From the NCBI GenBank assembly GCA_935421135.1, contig OW285191.1, positions 868,001-932,000 of the forward strand: 64,000 nt of DNA, given 5' to 3'. Both the position numbers and the translations under genes were made by a program. The notes under the pieces were generated by a model. That model was given only the letters and a program-made list of their open reading frames with translations. It ran no database searches and was not told the origin of the DNA. The DNA comes from Bugulina stolonifera. Its lineage: Eukaryota; Bryozoa; Gymnolaemata; Cheilostomatida; Bugulidae. Position 1 is the first letter of the stretch; each line of letters begins with the position of its first letter. This document shows, in pieces, positions 22,583-35,036 of this stretch.

Positions 22583-24269
22583 CACATAGAATACATTCTA
22601 TGCACTGAATGCATAGAATGCATAGGATGCATAGAGTGCATTCTATTCATTCTATGTATTCTAAGCATTCTATGTAGTCTTTGCATTGCATAGAACACAT
22701 AGATTGCATTCTATGCACTCTATGCATTCCATGTAATCTATGCATTCTATGTATACTATGTATTCTATGTATCCGATGCATAGAATACATTTTGTGCATA
22801 GAATGCATTGAATACATTGATCACATAGAATGCATTCTATACACTCTATGCATTCCATGTAATCTATGCATTCTATTCATGGAATACATAGATTGCATTC
22901 TATGCATTCTATGCATAGAATACATTGAATACATAGAAGACATAGAAGACATAGAATGCATATAATGCCTTCCATGTAATCTATGCACTCTATGCATAGA
23001 ATACATAGAAGACATAGAAGACATAGAATGCATATAATGCATTCCATGTAATCTATGCACTCTATGCATAGAGTACATTGATCACATAGAATGCATTCTA
23101 TGCACTGAATGCGTAGAATGCATAGCATGCATGGAGTGCATTCTATTCATTCTATGTATTCTATGCATTCTATGTAGTCTATGCATTGCATGGAACACAT
23201 AGATTGCATTCTATGTACTCTATGCATTCCATGTAATCTATGCATTCTATGTATACTATGTTTTCTATGCATTCGATGCATAGAATACATTTTATGCATA
23301 GAATGCATAGAACACATTGATCACATAGAATGCATTCTATGCACTCTATGCATTCCATGTAATCTATGCATTCTATGCATAGAATACATAGATTGCATTC
23401 TTTACATTCTATACATTCTATGCATGAAATACATAGAAGACATAGAAGACATAGAATGCATAGAATGCATTCCATGTAATCTATGCACTCTATGCATAGA
23501 ATACATAGATTGCATACTATGCAATCGATGCATAGAATACATTTTATGCATAGAATGCAAGGAATACATTGATCACATAGAATTCATTCTATGCATTCTA
23601 TGCATTCCATGCAATCTATGCATTCTATGCATAGAATACATAGATGGCACTCTATGCACTCTATGCATTCCATGCACTCTATGCATTCCATGTAATCTAT
23701 GCATTCTATGTATTCTATGCATTCGGTGCATAGAATACATTTTATGCATAGAATGCATAGAATACATTGATCACATTGAATGCATTCTATGCACTCTATG
23801 CATTCCATATAACCTATGCATTCTATGCATAGAATACATAGGTTGCATTCTATTCCATCTATGCATAGAATACATTGAATACATAGAAGACATATAATGC
23901 ATTCCATGTAATCTATGCACTCTATGCATAGAATACATTGATCACATACAATACATTCTATGCACTGAATGCATAGAATGCATAGGATGCATAGAGTGCA
24001 TTCTATTCATTCTATGTATTCTAAGCATTCTATGTAGTCTTTGCATTGCATAGAACACATAGATTGCATTCTATGCACTCTATGCATTCCATGTAATCTA
24101 TGCATTCTATGTATACTATGTATTCTATGCATCCGATGCATAAAATACATGTTGTGCATAGAATGCATTGATACATTGATCACATAGAATGTATTCTATA
24201 CACTCTATGCATTCCAGGTAATCTATGCATTCTATTCATGGAATACATAGATTGCATTCTATGCATTCT

Positions 24270-27200
24270 ATGCATAGAATACATTGAATACATAGAAGAC
24301 ATAGAAGACATAGAATGCATATAATGCCTTCCATGTAATCTATGCACTCTATGCATAGAATACATAGAAGACATAGAATGCATATAATGCATTCCATGTA
24401 ATCTATGCACTCTATGCATAGAATACATTGATCACATAGAATGCATTCTATGCACTGAATGCGTAGAATGCATAGGATGCATGGAGTGAATTCTATTCAT
24501 TCTATGTATTCTATGCATTCAATGTAGTCTATGCATTGCATGGAACACATAGATTGCATTCTATGCACTCTATGCATTCCATGTAATCTATGCATTCTAT
24601 GTATACTATGTTTTCTATGCATTCGATGCATAGAATACATTTTATGCATAGAATGCATAGAACACATTGATCACATAGAATGAATTCTATGCACTCTATG
24701 CATTCCATGTAATCTATGCATTCTATGCGTAGAATACATAGATTGCATTCTTTGCATTCTATGCATTCTATGCATGAAATACATAGAAGACATAGAAGAC
24801 TTAGAATGCATAGAATGCGTTCCATGTAATCTATGCACTCTATGCATAGAATACAGAGATTGCATACTATGCATTCGATGCATAGAATACATAGAATACA
24901 TTGATTACATAGAAGGCATTGTATGTAATCAATGTATTTTATGCATTCTATGCATAGAATACATTGATCACATAGAATGCATTCTATGCACTCTATGCAT
25001 TCCATGTAATCCATGCGTTCCATGTATTCTATGCATTCGATGCATAGAATACTTTTTATGCATAGAATGCATAGAATACATTGATCACATAGAATGCATT
25101 CTTTGCACTCTATGCATTCCATGTAATCCATGCGTTCTATGCATAGGATACATAGATTGCATTCTATGCATTCTATGCATAGAATACATAAAAGACATTG
25201 AAGGCATGGAAGACATAGAATGCATTCTGTGCAATCTATGCACTCTATGCAGAGAATACATAAATTGCATTCTGTGCATTCTATGCATAGAATACATATA
25301 ATACATAGATTGCATTCTATGCACTCCATGCATTCCATGTATTCTATGCATTCTATGTATTCTATTCATTCGATGCATAGAATACATTTTATGCATAGAA
25401 TGCAAGGAATACATTGATCACATAGAATTCATTCTATGCATTCTATGCATTCCATGCAATCTATGCATTCTATGCATAGAATACATAGATTGCATTCTAT
25501 GCATTCTATGCATAGAATACATAGAAGACATAGAATGCATAGAATGCATTCCGTGCAATCTATGCACTCTATGCATAGAATACATAGATGGCACTCTATG
25601 CACTCTATGCATTCAATGTAATCTATGCATTCTATGTATTCTATGCATTCGGTGCATAGAATACATTTTATGCATAGAATGCATAGAATACATTGATCAC
25701 ATAGAATGCATTCTATGCACTCTATGCATTCCATGTAACCTATGCATTCTATGCATAGAATACATAGATTGCATTCTATGCCTTCTATGCTTAGAATACA
25801 TTGAATACATAGAAGACATAGAATGCATATTATGCATTCCATGTAATCTATGCACTCCACGCATAGAATACATAGAAAACATAGAAGACATAAAATGCAT
25901 ATAATGCATTTCATGTAATCTATGCACTCTATGCATAGAATACATTGATCACATAGAATGCATTCTATGCACTGAATGCATAAAATGCATAGGATGCATA
26001 GAGTGCATTCTATTCATTCTATGTATTCTATGCATTCTATGTAGTCTATGCATTGCATAGAACACATAGATTGCATTCTATGCACTCTATGCATTCCATG
26101 TAATCTATGCATTCTATGTATACTATGTTTTCTATGCATTCGATGCATACAATACATTTTATGCATAGAATGCATAGAATACATTGATCACATAGAATGC
26201 ATTCTATGCACTCTATGCATTCCATGCAATCTATGCATTCTATGCATAGAATACATAGGTTGCATTCTTTGCATTCTATGCATTCTATGCATGAAATATA
26301 TAGAAGACATACAAGACATAGAATGCATAGAATGCGTTCCATGCAATCTATGCACTCTATGCATAGAATACATAGATTGCATACTATGCATTCGATGCAT
26401 AGAATACATAGAATACATTGATTACTTAGAAGGCATTGTATGTAATCAATGTATTTTATGCATTCTATGCATAGAATACATTGATCACATAGAATGCATT
26501 CTATGCACTCTATGCATTCCATGTAATCCATGCGTTCTATGCATAGGATACATAGGTTGCATTCTATGCATTCTATGCATAGAATACATATAATTCTATG
26601 TCTTCTATGTATTCTATGCATTCCATGCATAGAATACATAGATTGCACTCTATGCACTCTATGCACTCTATGCATTCCATGTAATCTATGCATTCCATGT
26701 ATTCTATGCATTCGATGCATAGAATACTTTTTATGCATAGAATGCATAGAATACATTGATCACATAGAATGCATTCTTTTCACTCTATGCATTCCATGTA
26801 ATCCATGCGTTCTATGCATAGGATACATAGATTGCATTCTATGCATTCTATGCATAGAATACATTGAATACATAGAAGACATAGAAGACATAGAATGCAT
26901 ATAATGCCTTCCATGTAATCTATGCACTCTATGCATAGAATACATAGAAGACATAGAATGCATATAATGCATTCCATGTAATCTATGCACTCTATGCATA
27001 GAATACATTGATCACATAGAATGCATTCTATGCACTGAATGCGTAGAATGCATAGGATGCATGGAGTGAATTCTATTCATTCTATGTATTCTATGCATTC
27101 AATGTAGTCTATGCATTGCATGGAACACATAGATTGCATTCTATGCACTCTATGCATTCCATGTAATCTATGCATTCTATGTATACTATGTTTTCTATGC

Positions 27201-30200
27201 ATTCGATGCATAGAATACATTTTATGCATAGAATGCATAGAACACATTGATCACATAGAATGAATTCTATGCACTCTATGCATTCCATGTAATCTATGCA
27301 TTCTATGCGTAGAATACATAGATTGCATTCTTTGCATTCTATGCATTCTATGCATGAAATACATAGAAGACATAGAAGACTTAGAATGCATAGAATGCGT
27401 TCCATGTAATCTATGCACTCTATGCATAGAATACAGAGATTGCATACTATGCATTCGATGCATAGAATACATAGAATACATTGATTACATAGAAGGCATT
27501 GTATGTAATCAATGTATTTTATGCATTCTATGCATAGAATACATTGATCACATAGAATGCATTCTATGCACTCTATGCATTCCATGTAATCCATGCGTTC
27601 CATGTATTCTATGCATTCGATGCATAGAATACTTTTTATGCATAGAATGCATAGAATACATTGATCACATAGAATGCATTCTTTGCACTCTATGCATTCC
27701 ATGTAATCCATGCGTTCTATGCATAGGATACATAGATTGCATTCTATGCATTCTATGCATAGAATACATAAAAGACATTGAAGGCATGGAAGACATAGAA
27801 TGCATTCTGTGCAATCTATGCACTCTATGCAGAGAATACATAAATTGCATTCTGTGCATTCTATGCATAGAATACATATAATACATAGATTGCATTCTAT
27901 GCACTCCATGCATTCCATGTATTCTATGCATTCTATGTATTCTATTCATTCGATGCATAGAATACATTTTATGCATAGAATGCAAGGAATACATTGATCA
28001 CATAGAATTCATTCTATGCATTCTATGCATTCCATGCAATCTATGCATTCTATGCATAGAATACATAGATTGCATTCTATGCATTCTATGCATAGAATAC
28101 ATAGAAGACATAGAATGCATAGAATGCATTCCGTGCAATCTATGCACTCTATGCATAGAATACATAGATGGCACTCTATGCACTCTATGCATTCAATGTA
28201 ATCTATGCATTCTATGTATTCTATGCATTCGGTGCATAGAATACATTTTATGCATAGAATGCATAGAATACATTGATCACATAGAATGCATTCTATGCAC
28301 TCTATGCATTCCATGTAACCTATGCATTCTATGCATAGAATACATAGATTGCATTCTATGCCTTCTATGCTTAGAATACATTGAATACATAGAAGACATA
28401 GAATGCATATTATGCATTCCATGTAATCTATGCACTCCACGCATAGAATACATAGAAAACATAGAAGACATAAAATGCATATAATGCATTTCATGTAATC
28501 TATGCACTCTATGCATAGAATACATTGATCACATAGAATGCATTCTATGCACTGAATGCATAAAATGCATAGGATGCATAGAGTGCATTCTATTCATTCT
28601 ATGTATTCTATGCATTCTATGTAGTCTATGCATTGCATAGAACACATAGATTGCATTCTATGCACTCTATGCATTCCATGTAATCTATGCATTCTATGTA
28701 TACAATGTATTCTATGCATTCTATGCATACAATACATTTTATGCATAGAATGCATAGAATACATTGATCACATAGAATGCATTCTATGCACTCTATGCAT
28801 TCCATGCAATCTATGCATTCTATGCATAGAATACATAGGTTGCATTCTTTGCATTCTATGCATTCTATGCATGAAATATATAGAAGACATACAAGACATA
28901 GAATGCATAGAATGCGTTCCATGCAATCTATGCACTCTATGCATAGAATACATAGATTGCATACTATGCATTCGATGCATAGAATACATAGAATACATTG
29001 ATTACTTAGAAGGCATTGTATGTAATCAATGTATTTTATGCATTCTATGCATAGAATACATTGATCACATAGAATGCATTCTATGCACTCTATGCATTCC
29101 ATGTAATCCATGCGTTCTATGCATAGGATACATAGGTTGCATTCTATGCATTCTATGCATAGAATACATATAATTCTATGTCTTCTATGTATTCTATGCA
29201 TTCCATGCATAGAATACATAGATTGCACTCTATGCACTCTATGCACTCTATGCATTCCATGTAATCTATGCATTCCATGTATTCTATGCATTCGATGCAT
29301 AGAATACTTTTTATGCATAGAATGCATAGAATACATTGATCACATAGAATGCATTCTTTTCACTCTATGCATTCCATGTAATCCATGCGTTCTATGCATA
29401 GGATACATAGATTGCATTCTATGCATTCTATGCATAGAATACATAAAAGACATTGAAGGCATGGAAGACATAGAATGCATTCTGTGCAATCTATGCACTC
29501 TATGCAGAGAATACATAAATTGCATTCTGTGCATTCTATGCATAGAATACATATAATACATAGATTGCATTCTATGCACTCCATGCATTCCATGTATTCT
29601 ATGCATTCTATGTATTCTATTCATTCGATGCATAGAATACATTTTATGCATAGAATGCAAGGAATACATTGATCACATAGAATTCATTCTATGCATTCTA
29701 TGCATTCCATGCAATCTATGCATTCTATGCATAGAATACATAGATTGCATTCTATGCATTCTATGCATAGAATACATAGAAGACATAGAATGCATAGAAT
29801 GCATTCCGTGCAATCTATGCACTCTATGCATAGAATACATAGATGGCACTCTATGCACTCTATGCATTCAATGTAATCTATGCATTCTATGTATTCTATG
29901 CATTCGGTGCATAGAATACATTTTATGCATAGAATGCATAGAATACATTGATCACATAGAATGCATTCTATGCACTCTATGCATTCCATGTAACCTATGC
30001 ATTCTATGCATAGAATACATAGATTGCATTCTATGCCTTCTATGCTTAGAATACATTGAATACATAGAAGACATAGAATGCATATTATGCATTCCATGTA
30101 ATCTATGCACTCCACGCATAGAATACATAGAAAACATAGAAGACATAAAATGCATATAATGCATTTCATGTAATCTATGCACTCTATGCATAGAATACAT

Positions 30201-31080
30201 TGATCACATAGAATGCATTCTATGCACTGAATGCATAAAATGCATAGGATGCATAGAGTGCATTCTATTCATTCTATGTATTCTATGCATTCTATGTAGT
30301 CTATGCATTGCATAGAACACATAGATTGCATTCTATGCACTCTATGCATTCCATGTAATCTATGCATTCTATGTATACTATGTTTTCTATGCATTCGATG
30401 CATACAATACATTTTATGCATAGAATGCATAGAATACATTGATCACATAGAATGCATTCTATGCACTCTATGCATTCCATGCAATCTATGCATCCTATGC
30501 ATAGAATACATAGGTTGCATTCTTTGCATTCTATGCATTCTATGCATGAAATATATAGAAGACATACAAGACATAGAATGCATAGAATGCGTTCCATGCA
30601 ATCTATGCACTCTATGCATAGAATACATAGATTGCATACTATGCATTCGATGCATAGAATACATAGAATACATTGATTACTTAGAAGGCATTGTATGTAA
30701 TCAATGTATTTTATGCATTCTATGCATAGAATACATTGATCACATAGAATGCATTCTATGCACTCTATGCATTCCATGTAATCCATGCGTTCTATGCATA
30801 GGATACATAGGTTGCATTCTATGCATTCTATGCATAGAATACATATAATTCTATGTCTTCTATGTATTCTATGCATTCCATGCATAGAATACATAGATTG
30901 CACTCTATGCACTCTATGCACTCTATGCATTCCATGTAATCTATGCATTCCATGTATTCTATGCATTCGATGCATAGAATACTTTTTATGCATAGAATGC
31001 ATAGAATACATTGATCACATAGAATGCATTCTTTTCACTCTATGCATTCCATGTAATCCATGCGTTCTATGCATAGGATA
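24270..31080. repeat. 2580-bp and 1675-bp higher-order repeats
   Basis: Blocks at 24529, 25418, 26046 and 26530 recur 2580 bp later (27109, 27998, 28626, 29110). Blocks at 27665, 27998, 28277 and 28626 recur again 1675 bp later (29340, 29673, 29952, 30301). The third copy is a shortened version of the 2580-bp unit. Boundaries are approximate. Confidence 0.9.
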
Positions 31081-31739
31081 CATAGATTGCATTCTATGCA
31101 TTCTATGCATAGAATACATATAATTCTATGTCTTCTATGTATTCTATGCATTCCATGCATAGAATACATAGAATACATAGGTTGCACTCTATGCACTCTA
31201 TGCACTCTATGCATTCCATGGAATATATGCATTCTATGTATTCTATGCATTCGATGCATAGAATACTTTTTATGCATAGAATGCATAGAATACATTGATC
31301 ACATAGAATGCATTCTTTGCACTCTATGCATTCCATGTAATCTATGCGTTCTATGCGTTCTATGCGTAGAATACATAGATTGCATTCTATGCATTCTATG
31401 CATAGAATACATATAATGCTATGTCTTCTATGTATTCTATGCATTCCGTGCATAGAATACATAGAATACATAGATTGCACTCTATGCACTCTATGCATTC
31501 CATGTAATCTATGCATCCTATGTATTCTATGCATTCGGTGCATATAATACATTTTATGCATAGAATGCATAGAATACATTGATCACATAGAATGCATTCT
31601 ATGCACTGAATGCATAGAATGCATAGGATGCATAGAGTGCATTCTATTCATTCTATGTATTCTATGCATTCTATGTAGTCTTTGCATTGCATAGAACACA
31701 TAGATTGCATTCTATGCACTCTATGCATTCCATGTAATC

Positions 31740-33161
31740 TATGCATTCTATGTATACTATGTTTTCTATGCATTCGATGCATAGAATACATTTCATGCAT
31801 AGAATGCATAGAATACATTGATCACATAGAGTACATTCTATGCACTCTATGCATTCCATGTAATCTATGCATTCTATGCATAAAATACATAGATTGCATT
31901 CTTTACATTCTATACATTCTATGCATGAAATACATAGAAGACATAGAAGACATAGAATGCATAGAATGCGTTCCATGTAATCTATGCACTCTATGCATAG
32001 AATACATAGATTGCATACTATGCATTCGATGCATAGAATACATAGAATACATTGATTACATAGAAGGCATTGTATGTAATCAATGTATTTTATGCATTCT
32101 ATGGATAGAATACATTGATCACATAGAATGCATTCTATGCACTCTATGCATTCCATGTAATCCATGCGTTCTATGCATAGGATACATAGATTATATTCTA
32201 TACATTCTATGCATGAAATACATAGAAGACATAGAAGACATAGAATGCATAGAATGCGTTCCATGTAATCTATGCACTCTATGCATAGAATACATAGATT
32301 GCATACTATGCATTCGATGCATAGAATACATAGAATACATTGATTACATAGAAGGCATTGTATGTAATCAATGTATTTTATGCATTCTATGCATAGAATA
32401 CATTGATCACATAGAATGCATTCTATGCACTCTATGCATTCCATGTATTCTATGCATTCTATGTATACTATGTTTTCTATGCATTCGATGCATAGAATAC
32501 ATTTCATGCATAGAATGCATAGAATACATTGATCACATAGAGTACATTCTATGCACTCTATGCATTCCATGTAATCTATGCATTCTATGCATAAAATACA
32601 TAGATTGCATTCTTTACATTCTATACATTCTATGCATGAAATACATAGAAGACATAGAAGACATAGAATGCATAGAATGCGTTCCATGTAATCTATGCAC
32701 TCTATGCATAGAATACATAGATTGCATACTATGCATTCGATGCATAGAATACATAGAATACATTGATTACATAGAAGGCATTGTATGTAATCAATGTATT
32801 TTATGCATTCTATGGATAGAATACATTGATCACATAGAATGCATTCTATGCACTCTATGCATTCCATGTAATCCATGCGTTCTATGCATAGGATACATAG
32901 ATTATATTCTATACATTCTATGCATGAAATACATAGAAGACATAGAAGACATAGAATGCATAGAATGCGTTCCATGTAATCTATGCACTCTATGCATAGA
33001 ATACATAGATTGCATACTATGCATTCGATGCATAGAATACATGGAATACATTGATTACATAGAAGGCATTGTATGTAATCAATGTATTTTATGCATTCTA
33101 TGCATAGAATACATTGATCACATAGAATGCATTCTATGCACTCTATGCATTCCATGTATTC
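31740..33161. repeat. 711-bp tandem duplication next to element 2
   Basis: The text around TTTCATGCATAGAATGC at 31791 recurs at 32502, a 711-bp (79 nonamers) offset, and the two copies are nearly identical. Confidence 0.9.
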
Positions 33162-33205
33162 TATGCATTCTATGTATTCTATGCATTCGGTGCATAGAAT
33201 ACATT

Positions 33206-33576
33206 AGTAGTATAGTCAGTGCACTTCTAGACAGACACGCACTCATTGACCCCTGTTTTCAACCAATCACAAGCCGGTATTTCCGATTTCAACCAATCAC
33301 AGAAGAGCACAAAAATTTTGCACACGACCTTGCCAAGGTCACCCCAAAATCCCCCCTTCTGATTGGTCGAAAAAACATTTGCACACTTGACCCCGAACCC
33401 GGCCACGACCCCTTCCCTTCCTCCTTCCCACCCTCCTCCCCTCCCCCTCCCCCACCTCCCACTCCTCCCTCCTCCCCGCCACCGCCCTCGTCCCGTCCGC
33501 GCCACCGCCGTCGCCGCCGCCGCCACCGCCGCCCTCACCACCGCCGCCGCCGCCGCCACCACCACCGCCCTCACCA

Positions 33577-33607
<31 letters not shown>

Positions 33608-34483
33608 CGCCACCACCACCACCGCCGCCACCACCACCACCGCCACCGCCGCCGCCGCCGCCACCACCACCACCACCACCGCCGCCGCCGCCGCCGCCAT
33701 CACCGTCATCACCGCCACCCCTCCTCCACCGCCGCCCACCCTCCCCCCCGCAACCCCCACTCACCCGAACGACCAATCGTTTGAGGCGGTCAAGCCGCGT
33801 CCGCCCACGTTGCGTGCGGCGCCGACCGTACACGTGGAGGCGACGCCGGTGCCCCGTATCCACCGGGCCAAGCGACTAGGCAGCGGCCCGCCGCTTCTCC
33901 CGAGCCCTCCACTCGAAAAGCTTGTGATCTAAACGAGCGAATTCGGCTGCGCTTCTTCGCCTATAACTCTCATTAGCGATAAGAAGAAGTACTACGGAAG
34001 GCTTGGTTTCAGCGATAAGAAGAAGTACTACGGAAGGCTTGGTTTATGATGTGCATTGCATTGTTAATAAAGAAATGTGTAAAGTCTCGGCTATAAATAT
34101 ACTGATGGGAAGAAGGGTTGTTTCTATAATATACATTGTATTGACAACAAAGAACCGTGTGCATGTGTTAAGTCAGCATATATATATATAATGCATTAAA
34201 TAAACTTTTCACAATGGTGACAATAGAATGAATAAAAGATTGTGTACACGTGTTAAAACACAATTGAAAGAATAAAAGACACATATTTAAAAGAGTATGT
34301 CATATCTGTTATTAGCAAGGAAGTCTGTGTGCATGTGTTAAGACAGTGTATATTATACATTAGATAAAATTTTCACAATAGTAGCAATAGAATAAATAAA
34401 AGGTTGTGTGCATGTGTTAAGTCAGCATTATGTAATATATTAAATAAACTTTTTACAATAGTAGCAATAGAATAAATAAAAGA
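33206..34483 (+). repeat. Left terminal inverted repeat of element 2
   Basis: Pairs with 42757-41521. From the end inward: terminal AGTAGTATAG; four CCAATCA(C/G)-like sites; a GC-rich CCG/CCA tract; a CpG-rich segment; AT-rich repeated text. This arm has a 37-bp direct duplication (AGCGATAAGAAGAAGTACTA... twice, near 33977-34045) absent from the right arm, explaining the 41-bp length difference. ORFs of Pro/His/Arg or pure Gly across the arm are low complexity and not genes. Confidence 0.95.
33480..33720. repeat. CCG/CCA triplet tract in left TIR
   Basis: Long run of CCG and CCA triplets (GGC/GGT on the other strand, at 42215-42470 in the right TIR). The G-rich strand has many GG-N1 repeats and could form quadruplexes. 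The two arms differ by about one triplet. Confidence 0.9.
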
Positions 34484-34930
34484 TTGAGTGTATGTGTTAA
34501 GTCAGCATTATGTAATACATTAAATACACTTTTTACAACACTAGCAATAGAATGAATAAAAAAAGCTACATATGTAAAGGAGTATGTCATAGCTATTGTT
34601 AGCAAGAAAAATCTGTGTACATGTGTTAAGGGCAGCATATATAATACATTAAATAAACTTTTCACAATAGTAGCAATAGAATAAATAGAGATTGTGTACA
34701 CATGTTGAAATATCATTATAATATGATTTAAACACAATTGAAAGAATAAAAGACACATATGTAAAGGAGTATGTCATAGCTATTATAGCAAGAGACAGCT
34801 GTGTGCATGTGTTAAGTCAGCACATATAATACATTAAACAAACTTTTTACAAAAGTAGCAATAGAATGTATAAAAGGATGTGTATAAGTGTTAGAATACC
34901 ATTATATAATAATTTAAAAAATAATTTAAA
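34158..34930. repeat. AT-rich tandem repeats of about 80 bp
   Basis: Units with GTGTGCATGTGTTAAGTCAGCA, TACATTAAATAAACTTTT, ACAATAGTAGCAATAGAAT and AATAAAAGATTG recur near 34158, 34329, 34406, 34488, 34614 and 34803. They straddle the inner TIR boundary. No gene is seen between 33920 and 35036. Confidence 0.8.
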
Positions 34931-35036
34931 AAAATCCTCACTGATTTGATATCACATAAAAGTAAATGCAGAGGGAATGAGACACTACAGAGAGAGAGAG
35001 TGGGAGAAAGAGAGTGGGAGAAAAAAGAAAAGATGA

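Larger units (their letters stand above)
14450..23530. repeat. 3778-bp higher-order tandem repeat (two copies plus partial third)
   Basis: Matching blocks recur at a constant offset of 3778 bp, for example 14497/18275, 15452/19230, 16263/20041, 17278/21056 and 17744/21522, with only scattered differences. The first copy is roughly 14450-18227, the second 18228-22005. A partial third follows to about 23530, shifted by a further 171 bp. Boundaries are approximate. Confidence 0.9.
12140..33205. repeat. Nonamer satellite array, left block
   Basis: Built from the 9-bp unit ATTCTATGC and its reverse complement GCATAGAAT in short alternating runs. Each switch makes perfect palindromes such as ATTCTATGCATAGAAT. 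Recurrent landmarks are TTGATCACATAGAATGC, CATTCCATGTAATCTATGC, CATAGAAGACATAGAAGACATAG and GCATTCGGTGCATAG. Since 9 is a multiple of 3, two frames per strand stay open for hundreds of codons; the products are Cys-Ile-Leu/Cys-Ile-Glu or Met-His-Ser/Met-His-Arg strings. No gene, RNA gene or other mobile element is seen in this block. Confidence 0.97.

Noticed and set aside
31682..33784. 700-codon plus-strand ORF running from satellite into element 2
   Set aside because: It crosses the exact insertion boundary at 33205/33206 and continues through a CCG/CCA triplet tract. It is a chance joining of two low-complexity frames.
33339..33863. Poly-Gly, poly-Ala/Val and Pro/His/Arg ORFs in the TIRs of element 2 (also 42028-42736)
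   Set aside because: All are translations of GGC/GGT triplets in different frames, on both strands and in both arms.
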